A stretch of 64,000 bases of DNA, from assembly GCF_011801125.1 (NCBI RefSeq), contig NZ_CP046171.1, positions 558,001 through 622,000 of the forward strand, read 5' to 3'. Under the pieces are notes generated by a model. It did no database searches, was not told the DNA's origin, and saw only the letters and a list, made by a program, of their open reading frames with translations. Source of the DNA: Nocardia brasiliensis (GTDB lineage: Bacteria; Actinomycetota; Actinomycetes; Mycobacteriales; Mycobacteriaceae). A program made the position numbers and the translations under genes. This document shows, piece after piece, positions 57,540 through 64,000 of this stretch; the stretch's first letter is position 1; the number at the start of each line of letters is the position of its first letter.

Positions 57540-57953
57540 TCAGTCCATTCGGAAGTCGGCGAAGTCGAAGCCGGGCGAAACGATGCAGCTGACCAGGACG
57601 TATTCGTCGCTCGCGGGGCGCGCGGCCTGGGTGACCCCACCGGGTACGACGGCCTGCAGCACCTGTCCGCGCTCCACCTCCGGTCCGAGGATGATCTCCT
57701 CGCCGCCGATGCTCAGCGCTAGCGGACCGCCGCGGTGCCACAACCACAGCTCGTCCGAGCGCACGGTATGCGGGGCGGACCGCTCTCCGGGGAGCAGCAG
57801 GAAGTGGATCGCGGTCGCGCTGGCCCGGCTGCCCGGATAGCCGTCCGGTGTGAATTCCACCGCACTGCGCCATGTTTCGCGGAACCAGCCGCCTTCGGGG
57901 TGCGGCGCGAGGTCGAGTGTGGCAGCCAGTTCGGGTCGGGTTTCGGTCACCAC
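57540..57953 (-). CDS. DUF985 cupin protein
   Basis: 137 residues. APHPEGGWFRETWRS near the N-terminus and ATAIHFLLLPGERSAPHTVR, DELWLWHRGGPLAL are the marks of the DUF985 cupin family. The His and Glu pattern would allow metal binding. Substrate unknown. It is a single gene convergent to the kshA operon, with a gap of 68 bp. Confidence 0.9.
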   Translation of the reverse strand: MVTETRPELAATLDLAPHPEGGWFRETWRSAVEFTPDGYPGSRASATAIHFLLLPGERSAPHTVRSDELWLWHRGGPLALSIGGEEIILGPEVERGQVLQAVVPGGVTQAARPASDEYVLVSCIVSPGFDFADFRMD

Positions 57954-58017
57954 TCGACTATGCCTGATCGCGGCGGCCGGTGTGGGTTCGAAGTGTGTCG
58001 CGCACCCGGCCGTCGGC

Positions 58018-58770
58018 TCAGCTGAACGGACTGCGCGGGCGTTGTTGGAGTTCGCCGTCGAGGTAGATGTCGACCTTCTCGTTGTAGAAGCAGAGCAGGC
58101 CCGCGACCTTCTGACTCTCGGGCAGCGGAGTGCGGTAACCCCAGACGTAGTCCTGGTATTCGCGCTCGCCGATGCGGACGCTCCAGTAGTCGGCGGTGCC
58201 CTTGTACGGACAGCTGGTGTGCGTGTCCGAGGGGTGCAGCAGGTCCATCCTGACGTCGGTCATCGGGAGGTAATACCGTGCGGGCAAGCCGGTTTCGAAG
58301 AGAATATGCGGCGAATGCGACTCGGCGACGGTGACCCCGTCGATCACCACGCGCACATGCCGGGAACTGCCGAGAATGTCGACCCGGGTGTACGGGTTGC
58401 GCGGATGGACGTAGATCGGCTCGTCCTCCTCGAACCACTCGTCCATCGCGTTCCATTCCAGCCGCACCAGCTCGTTCAGCTCGGGCAGCGGGGAATCGTG
58501 GTAGCGCAGGGCGGCCGCCTGAGCCGTGGTGCCGTCGACCACCACGTCGTACTCCGTCGCTTCGCCGCGGCTGGGGGAGTGGTGGGTCTTGCCGGTCGGC
58601 TCGAGCTTCGCGCGCAGATCGGCGACCGGCAGGTAGTACGTCGGATAATGCGGGCTCTCCCAGACCAGCACCGGATGCGCCGTGTCGGCGACCACGTGTC
58701 CGCCGAGGAACGCCCGCACCCGCTTCTGGCTCGTCTCGATTCTCACCCGGCCGCGCTGCGTATCGCCCAT
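58018..58770 (-). CDS. DUF427-domain protein with two copies
   Basis: 250 residues holding two DUF427 units: VRIETSQKRVRAFLGGHVVADTA with YPTYYLPVADLRAKLEPT, and VRVVIDGVTVAESHSPHILFE with ARYYLPMTDVRMDLLHPS and CPYKGTADYWSV. The second copy keeps the conserved C-P-Y-K-G motif; the first has lost it. The ATG 58770 is taken over 58818 because the added codons lack family resemblance. Function not established. Confidence 0.9.
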   Translation of the reverse strand: MGDTQRGRVRIETSQKRVRAFLGGHVVADTAHPVLVWESPHYPTYYLPVADLRAKLEPTGKTHHSPSRGEATEYDVVVDGTTAQAAALRYHDSPLPELNELVRLEWNAMDEWFEEDEPIYVHPRNPYTRVDILGSSRHVRVVIDGVTVAESHSPHILFETGLPARYYLPMTDVRMDLLHPSDTHTSCPYKGTADYWSVRIGEREYQDYVWGYRTPLPESQKVAGLLCFYNEKVDIYLDGELQQRPRSPFS

Positions 58771-58867
58771 ACCACCCGAGGGTACGCGCGCAGCGATGCC
58801 GGGCAAGGTCGTCGACACACCGGCCGTCCGGCCCGCTGGACCCGAGCGGCCGGGCGAGCGTGAAACC

Positions 58868-60115
58868 TCAGTCGCCGACCGTGATCGCCTCGGCTTCGGC
58901 GATGCTGTGTGGTGCGGGATCGTGCTCGTCGATGTGGGCGAGCGCCGCGCGACCGGTGAGCAGGACGAGCACCGCGGCGGCGGTACAGGCCGCGCCGACC
59001 CAGAACGGCAGCGCCACGCTGTGCTCGCCGAGCTTGCCTGCCAGGTAGGGCGCGGCCGCGCCGCCTGCGAAGCGCACGAAGCTGTAGGCCGCCGAGGCGG
59101 TCGACCGCTCGACCGGCGCGGAGATCATCACGGCCTCGGTGATCAGGGTGTTGTTCACGCCGAGGAACACACCCGCCAGCACGGTCCCGGCGATCAGCAC
59201 CGGCTTGTGCTCGGCGAAGGCCGCCATCACCGCGAGATCGGCGGCGAACAGTCCGAGCGACAGACCCATCATCGGCAGCGAACCGAACCGGTGCTGCAGC
59301 CGTGGCGCCAGGAAGACCGAAGCCAGCGCGAGCAGCACGCCCCAGCCGCAGAAGATGAAGCCGATCGCGTAGGTGCCCATGTCCAGCGGGAACGGGGTGT
59401 AGGCGAGCAAGGTGAAGAAGCCGAAGTTGTAGAGCAGCGCGGTGAGGCTGACGGTCAGCAGCCCGCGGTGCCGCAGCGCGCGGAACGGCGCGGCGATCGA
59501 GGTGTGGTGGGTCGGCTTCGGTCCATCGGGCAGCAGCGTCACGATGCTGATCAGCGCCACGGCCATCAGCACCGAGACACCGAAAAACGGTCCACGCCAG
59601 CTGATTCCACCGAGCACGCCGCCGAGCAGCGGTCCGGTGGCGATACCGATGCCCAGCGCGGCCTCGTAGAGGATGATCGCGCGGGCGACGCCACCGCTGG
59701 CCGCGCCGACGATGGTGGCCAGCGCGGTGGCGATGAACAGGGCGTTGCCGAGCCCCCAGCCGGCGCGGAAGCCGACGATCTGGGTGACGGTGCTGGACAT
59801 CCCGGCCAGGGCCGCGAACACGATGATGATGGCCAGGCCGGCCAGCAGTGTCTTCTTCGCGCCGAACCGGCTCGACACCACGCCGGTGATCAGCATGGCC
59901 ACGCCCGTCACCAGCATGTAGCTGGTGAACAGCAGCGACACCTGCGCGGGCGAGGCGTGTAACTGCTCGCCGATCGGCTTCAGGATGGGGTCGACCAGCC
60001 CGATGCCCATGAACGCGATGACGCTCGCGAAGGCAACGGCCCAAACGGCTTTCGGCTGCCGGGTCTGCTCGGTGGGGTCCGCGTTCGTGGCGCGGTCTAC
60101 TGCCAAAGTACTCAT
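58868..60115 (-). CDS. MFS transporter
   Basis: 415 residues with 12 membrane helices; the motif A-like loop is VVSSRFGAKKTLLAG. The C-terminal half has VFLAPRLQHRFGSLP. It resembles drug-proton antiporters of the DHA1 type. Its ATG overlaps the MarR stop (ATGA), so both are expressed together and the pump is probably regulated by it. Confidence 0.92.
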   Translation of the reverse strand: MSTLAVDRATNADPTEQTRQPKAVWAVAFASVIAFMGIGLVDPILKPIGEQLHASPAQVSLLFTSYMLVTGVAMLITGVVSSRFGAKKTLLAGLAIIIVFAALAGMSSTVTQIVGFRAGWGLGNALFIATALATIVGAASGGVARAIILYEAALGIGIATGPLLGGVLGGISWRGPFFGVSVLMAVALISIVTLLPDGPKPTHHTSIAAPFRALRHRGLLTVSLTALLYNFGFFTLLAYTPFPLDMGTYAIGFIFCGWGVLLALASVFLAPRLQHRFGSLPMMGLSLGLFAADLAVMAAFAEHKPVLIAGTVLAGVFLGVNNTLITEAVMISAPVERSTASAAYSFVRFAGGAAAPYLAGKLGEHSVALPFWVGAACTAAAVLVLLTGRAALAHIDEHDPAPHSIAEAEAITVGD

Positions 60116-60585
60116 CGATGTTCCCTCGAGATCGGATGATGCTGTCGCGTAGCCGTTTTCAGGGCCTCCAACAGTTCGTTGAGATCGGTGTCCAGCCGCG
60201 CGAGCCGCGCGGTGTCGAAGCCTTCGAGCCGGGTGGTGAGTGCGGTCGCGAAGGCCTGACGCGCCTGGGTGAGCCGAGTGCGTCCGGCCGGGGTGAGCTC
60301 GACGACGACGGCCCTGGAATCGTCCGGGTCTCTGCGCCTGGTCGCGAATCCGTCCGCGACCAGGCGCCCGATCAGCGTCGTTGCCGCCGGTTGCGAACAT
60401 CGATCGATCCTGGCGAACTCGCTCACCCGCACCGCACCGTGCTCATCGAGCACGGCGAGCGCGCGCAGTACGGCTCGCGGCAGGTCGTCGCCGCTGATCA
60501 CCCCGGCCAGCCGGGTGAGCCTGCCCGCGGTAACGAGTAGATCGACGACGATGTCATCCGCTGTGGGTTCCTGAGCATGCTGCAC
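60112..60585 (-). CDS. MarR-family regulator
   Basis: 157 residues. The winged helix reads RVSEFARIDRCSQPAATTLI, GRLVADGFATRRRDPDDSRA and VVVELTPAGRTRL. Start at GTG 60585; the frame extends upstream but across an AT-rich segment that looks like a promoter. The MFS gene overlaps its stop. The region 60586-60640 is unusually AT-rich for this DNA and would be a natural operator site. Confidence 0.9.
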   Translation of the reverse strand: MQHAQEPTADDIVVDLLVTAGRLTRLAGVISGDDLPRAVLRALAVLDEHGAVRVSEFARIDRCSQPAATTLIGRLVADGFATRRRDPDDSRAVVVELTPAGRTRLTQARQAFATALTTRLEGFDTARLARLDTDLNELLEALKTATRQHHPISREHR

Positions 60586-60738
60586 CAGGATATTATTACA
60601 TAAGCTAACTATATAAGTCTCGTTAACCCGATCACGCGGGAAAAATTGCAGGTCACCGTCACTGCAATCGACGGAGCTAGGCGTCGGGTGCTTCCCAACG
60701 GTAGCTTTCATGATGTCCCCCGGGAGGAGCCCTACCGT

Positions 60739-60993
60739 ATGACGTACCGGCTCCGAGCCGACCCGGCGCACATCGAAGCGGTGACGGCAAAGCTGGCGGG
60801 CCTCGACGAGTTCGTCGTCGAGTCGCTGCGTGAGATCGACGAGCGAATCGCGGCCGTTCAGCACAACTGGTCCGGCACACCGTGCGCGATAGCGGCGCAG
60901 GAGACTGAGCTATGCCTGAAGAGATCTACGGCAAGATCTTCTATGGTCCCGATGAGGCGGAGCCGCTGCCGCCGGACGAGATTGCTCGGTTGA
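60739..60993 (+). pseudogene. Truncated WXG100-like secretion protein
   Basis: 84 codons from an ATG with GGGAGGAG 9 nt upstream. Residues 1-55 look like the first helix of a WXG100/ESX protein: MTYRLRADPAHIEAVTAKLA, then a W-S-G turn at 44-46 (VQHNWSGTPCAIAAQ). From about residue 56 the frame only reads through the next gene out of phase, and the second helix is missing. A deletion or frameshift is likely. Original role: secreted dimer partner or toxin leader of a type VII system. Confidence 0.55.
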
Positions 60994-61157
60994 AAGAGCG
61001 GTTTGCCGCCTTCAACCAGAAGCGCGATGCGGTGCCTGAAGAGGACCGCATTCATCTGCGGGACAGGTTCGGTGATGACGCCCTCGGCACCGAGGGCGAT
61101 CAGCAGTATTGGGCTGAGGTCGAGGAGCGGAAGAAGCGGGGGGAGTATTGGGGGTAG
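60912..61157 (+). CDS. Small acidic protein following the WXG100 remnant
   Basis: 81 residues, rich in Glu, Asp, Arg and Lys, no signal or membrane segment: MPEEIYGKIFYGPDEAEPLP, ARLKERFAAFNQKRDAVPEE, and a C-terminal YWAEVEERKKRGEYWG. Not recognised. It overlaps the WXG100 frame and could be the C-terminal piece of a former WXG/LXG toxin, or an immunity-like protein. Convergent with the acyl-CoA dehydrogenase gene, 3 bp away. Confidence 0.6.
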   Translation: MPEEIYGKIFYGPDEAEPLPPDEIARLKERFAAFNQKRDAVPEEDRIHLRDRFGDDALGTEGDQQYWAEVEERKKRGEYWG

Positions 61158-61160
61158 GGG

Positions 61161-62216
61161 TTAGGCGGGTTGGGGGAGGGGGCGGCGGGGGGTGCCGAAG
61201 AGGTGGGCGTCGCCGTGGGCGCGTTTGAAGAAGAGGTGGGCGTCGTGTTCCCAGGTGATGGCGATGCCGCCGTGTAGTTGCACGGTTTCGGCGACGATGG
61301 TGCTGAGGGCATCGCAGCAGTGCAGGCGGGCGACCCAGACGTCTTCGGCGGCGCCGGGCGCCTGCTCGGTGACCGCGAGGGTGGCGGCCAGCGCGGCGGA
61401 CTTGGCGGATTCCAGGAGCACGTACATATCGGCCATCCGGTGTTTGAGCGCCTGGAAGCTGCCGATGGCGCGGCCGAACTGGACCCGGGACTTGGTGTAG
61501 TCGACGGTCAGCTCCAGGCAGCGTTCGGCGGCGCCGACCTGCTCGGCCGCGACTGCGGCCCAAGCGATTTCGCGCAATCGCGTACGGAGCGCGACAGGAT
61601 CGCCGGTGTCGAGGCGGCGGGCCGCCACATCGGTGAAGGTGATGCTGCTCAGCTTGCGGGTCGGGTCCATGGTCGGCACCGTCGGTCGGGAAACGCCCGC
61701 GGTGTCGGCCGGTACCTCGAAGAGCCCTTGGTCGGTGACCACGACCAGAGTGTCGGCGGCAATCCCGTCGAGAACGTAATGCGCTGTGCCGGTGAGCTTT
61801 CCGCCGGACTCGCGGACTCCCGGTTCGTCCCAGCCGTTTTCGCCGGCCCAGCAGAGCGCCAGAGTCCGCGTGCCCGCCGCCACCTCCGGCAGCAGCCGCG
61901 CGGCCGCCTCGGTGTCCTCGGACAGCAGCACGGCCTGCGCGCCGAGCACGGCGGAACCGAGCATCGGCACCCCGGCCAGCGTGCGCCCGAGTTCGCCCAC
62001 CACCAGCAGGGATTCGACCAGGCTCGCGCCGAACCCGCCGTACTCCTCCGGAATGGCCAGTGCAGCGACCCCGATCTGCTCGCACAGCAGCCGCCACAGC
62101 GCCGGGTCGTAACCGAGTTCGGTACCCATGGCCGCGCGCACGGCCGCGGACCCGGCGTGTTTGGTGAGCAACGCGCGCACCGAAGCGGTGAATTCCTGTA
62201 GTTCGGTGTTCGTCAT
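61161..62216 (-). CDS. Acyl-CoA dehydrogenase, beta-type subunit
   Basis: 351 residues of the shorter, partner-dependent ACAD type: AALAIPEEYGGFGASLVESL, TKSRVQFGRAIGSFQALKHR and TVQLHGGIAITWEHDAHLFF. The canonical catalytic Glu region is not the classical one, as in steroid ACAD beta subunits. Start 62216 overlaps the previous stop (ATGA). Third gene of a coupled trio that resembles fadE31-fadE32-fadE33 or chsE4/E5 pairs of cholesterol loci; the exact counterpart is uncertain. Confidence 0.9.
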   Translation of the reverse strand: MTNTELQEFTASVRALLTKHAGSAAVRAAMGTELGYDPALWRLLCEQIGVAALAIPEEYGGFGASLVESLLVVGELGRTLAGVPMLGSAVLGAQAVLLSEDTEAAARLLPEVAAGTRTLALCWAGENGWDEPGVRESGGKLTGTAHYVLDGIAADTLVVVTDQGLFEVPADTAGVSRPTVPTMDPTRKLSSITFTDVAARRLDTGDPVALRTRLREIAWAAVAAEQVGAAERCLELTVDYTKSRVQFGRAIGSFQALKHRMADMYVLLESAKSAALAATLAVTEQAPGAAEDVWVARLHCCDALSTIVAETVQLHGGIAITWEHDAHLFFKRAHGDAHLFGTPRRPLPQPA

Positions 62217-63235
62217 GCCGTCCCTCGCTGGGCCGTCCGTTCGGCGCGCAGCGCGCCTGCGATCCGGCCGCGGTGCAGATCCGTTGTGCCCCATGCGGAG
62301 CGCAGCGCGGTGACCCTGGTGAGCCACAGTGAAAGGTCGTATTCGGCGGTGTAGCCGATCGCGCCGTGCACCTGCAGGGCCGCCCTGGCCGCCTGATAGG
62401 CCGCGTCACCGCAGGCGATCACGGCCGCGGAGACGTCGCGGCCCCGGGTGGGCGCCGCCATGGTGAGCGCGGCGCGGTAGAGCAGCGGCTCGGCCAGGTC
62501 GAGCCCGATCAGCACGTCGGCGAGTTTCTGTTTGACGGCTTGGAATTCGCCGATCGGTTTGCCGAATTGCTTGCGCTGCTTGGCATATCCGGTGGTGGCG
62601 TCGAGCAGGGACCGGCCTGCGCCGAGCAACTGGGCCGCGCAGGCCAGCGCGCCGGTGTCGAACGCGGTGGCTACGGCCGCGCGCACGGCATCGCCCTCGG
62701 CGACCGGTTCGTCGGCGGCGACGGTGAACAGCCTGCGAGCCGGATCGATCGAGCGGATGGCGCCGGTGCGGTGCGCGGTGGACAGCCGTGCGTCGTCGGC
62801 GATCAGGACCAAATCGGCGGTGTCGGCGTCCAGCGCGACGCTGCTCTGCCGCTGCCCGGCGAACGCGATCGTGCCCAGCGCGCTGCCTTCGGCGCAGCCG
62901 GGTAGCCAGCGCTCAGCCGGTGCCCGGTCCGGAAGTGCCTGCAGAAGCGCGGGTATGGCCGCCGCCGTTTCGATCAGCGGGCCCGGCGCGGCGGCGCGGC
63001 CGAGTTCGATGAACGCCACGACCAGATCGATCGGCTCGGCCCCGACGCCGCCGTGCGCGTCCTCGATGGCCAGGCCGAGCACGCCGGCCCCGGCCAGCTG
63101 CCGGATGAGCGCCTGCCCCGGGCGCGGGTCACCGGCCGCCCAGCTGCGGACCGCCGCAGGTGTGCGTCCGGTGTCGAGCAGCTTGCGTACGCTGCTGCCG
63201 AAGTCGAGTTGCTCGGGACTGAGCGCGAATCTCAT
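62213..63235 (-). CDS. Acyl-CoA dehydrogenase, beta-type subunit
   Basis: 340 residues. MRFALSPEQLDFGSSVRKLL opens, then LGLAIEDAHGGVGAEPIDLV, AKQRKQFGKPIGEFQAVKQK and ALQVHGAIGYTAEYDLSLWL. Short ACAD lacking part of the FAD/catalytic set, so probably a structural partner for the upstream alpha-type subunit. Start 63235 overlaps the stop of the upstream gene (ATGA). Confidence 0.9.
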   Translation of the reverse strand: MRFALSPEQLDFGSSVRKLLDTGRTPAAVRSWAAGDPRPGQALIRQLAGAGVLGLAIEDAHGGVGAEPIDLVVAFIELGRAAAPGPLIETAAAIPALLQALPDRAPAERWLPGCAEGSALGTIAFAGQRQSSVALDADTADLVLIADDARLSTAHRTGAIRSIDPARRLFTVAADEPVAEGDAVRAAVATAFDTGALACAAQLLGAGRSLLDATTGYAKQRKQFGKPIGEFQAVKQKLADVLIGLDLAEPLLYRAALTMAAPTRGRDVSAAVIACGDAAYQAARAALQVHGAIGYTAEYDLSLWLTRVTALRSAWGTTDLHRGRIAGALRAERTAQRGTA

Positions 63236-64000
63236 CGGCTGCTTCCTCTCGGTAGTCCGAGCAGCCGCTCGGCGATGATGTTGCGCTGAATCTCGTTGGT
63301 GCCCGCGTAGATCGGGCCCGAGAGCGAGAACAGATAGCCGTCGGTCCACGGTCCATGACGTTCGGCGGCGGCGCCGAGCACGTCGAGTCCGGTCTCGTGC
63401 ATGGCGATATCGAGCTCGGACCAGAACACCTTGGTGATCGAGGATTCCGCGCCCAGCTTGCCGCCCTCGTTGAGCCGGGTCACCGTGCCGAAGGTGTGCA
63501 GGCGGTATGCCTCGCTGCCGATCCAGGCGTCCACCACGGCATCGCGCTGCGCGGTGTTGGCCTGGTCGCCGTGGTCGAGCCAGAGGTCGATCAGCCGTTG
63601 CGCGGTGGCGCTGAAGCGTCCCGGGCTGCGCAGCGACAGCCCGCGCTCGTTGCTGGAGGTGCTCATCGCGACCCGCCAGCCTTCACCGGGCGCGCCGATC
63701 ACGTCCCGGTCGGGCACGAACACCTCGTCGAGGAAGATCTCGGCGAAGCCGGGTTCGCCGTCCAGCTGGGGGATCGGACGGACCGAAACCCCGTCGGCGG
63801 TCAGCGGGAACATGACGTAGGTGAGTCCCTTGTGCCGCTCGGCCTCCGGGTCGCTGCGGAACAGGCCGAAGGCCCAATCCGCGTAGGACGCACGGGAACT
63901 CCAGGTCTTCTGGCCGCTGAGCAGCCAGCCGCCGCTGGTGCGGCGCGCGGTCGAGCGGATGCCCGCGAGGTCGCTGCCCGCCTCCGGCTCGGACCAGGCC
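63232..64000 (-). CDS. Acyl-CoA dehydrogenase, alpha-type subunit (5' end beyond window)
   Basis: 256 residues of the C-terminal part are visible: SEPEAGSDLAGIRSTAR, GQKTWSSRASYADWAFGLFR, then FAEIFLDEVFVPDRDVIGAP and a C-terminus GPIYAGTNEIQRNIIAERLL, where the acidic catalytic region of classical ACADs appears. It probably forms an alpha2beta2 enzyme with one or both downstream beta-type partners. The N-terminal third is outside the window. Its promoter and any KstR/KstR2 box cannot be seen. Confidence 0.9.
   Translation of the reverse strand, partial: AWSEPEAGSDLAGIRSTARRTSGGWLLSGQKTWSSRASYADWAFGLFRSDPEAERHKGLTYVMFPLTADGVSVRPIPQLDGEPGFAEIFLDEVFVPDRDVIGAPGEGWRVAMSTSSNERGLSLRSPGRFSATAQRLIDLWLDHGDQANTAQRDAVVDAWIGSEAYRLHTFGTVTRLNEGGKLGAESSITKVFWSELDIAMHETGLDVLGAAAERHGPWTDGYLFSLSGPIYAGTNEIQRNIIAERLLGLPRGSSR

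Overview
The window is high-GC actinobacterial DNA, densely packed, with GTG/TTG starts, frequent ATGA/GTGA overlaps and many start codons 6-8 nt after a TANNNT -10 element (leaderless genes). Gene order around mhuD, mutY, canB, radA, lpqE, carD, ispD, ispF, cysS and rlmB, followed by kstR and fadE34, resembles the Rv3592-Rv3573c end of Mycobacterium tuberculosis. The neighbouring genes, and the absence of PE/PPE genes, fit another mycolic-acid actinomycete, most likely Nocardia or a close relative (inference from remembered gene order; no search was run).

Layout. 0-5.4 kb: the end of an F420-type luciferase-like oxidoreductase, a VWA protein, a NarL-type two-component system and a two-gene ABC exporter. 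5.4-7.8 kb: a TetR regulator divergent from azoreductase and a SugE-type SMR pump, with two matching 21-bp operators between them, then an OsmC protein. 7.8-10.8 kb: a membrane protein, cbtBA cobalt uptake genes under a cobalamin riboswitch, heme-degrading mhuD and an alpha/beta hydrolase. 10.8-20.5 kb: housekeeping block mutY, canB, a membrane protein, radA, lpqE, carD, ispD-ispF, cysS-rlmB. The c-di-AMP synthase gene disA, usually beside radA, is absent here. 20.5-28.2 kb: an enoyl-CoA hydratase, an acyl-CoA dehydrogenase, a zinc/manganese-type ABC importer and a trehalose-phosphatase/GH15 fusion.

28.5-57.5 kb is a compact cholesterol/steroid catabolic locus in three blocks. Block 1: kstR divergent from fadE34-fadE28-fadE29-chsH2-chsH1-ltp2, which removes the last side-chain carbons to give androstenedione. 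Block 2: chsH3-like and kstD, divergent from a second KstD-family flavoprotein and hsaE-hsaG-hsaF. Block 3: hsaA-hsaD-hsaC-hsaB divergent from kshA and a small cysteine-containing protein. Together these cover 9-alpha-hydroxylation, delta-1-dehydrogenation, ring-A aromatisation and cleavage, and conversion of the ring-A fragment to pyruvate and propionyl-CoA. KstR-type palindromes (TnnAACnnGTTnnA) lie in each divergent promoter region. An unrelated island at 36.4-44.7 kb splits blocks 1 and 2: a deiminase lipoprotein with a TetR/Nudix pair, a TetR/ZapE-like ATPase pair, and a DUF4129-MoxR-DUF58 operon.

57.5-64 kb: a cupin, a DUF427 protein, a MarR-MFS operon, a broken WXG100-like gene with a small neighbour, and three translationally coupled acyl-CoA dehydrogenase genes running off the window. 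No rRNA, tRNA, insertion sequence or CRISPR array was seen.
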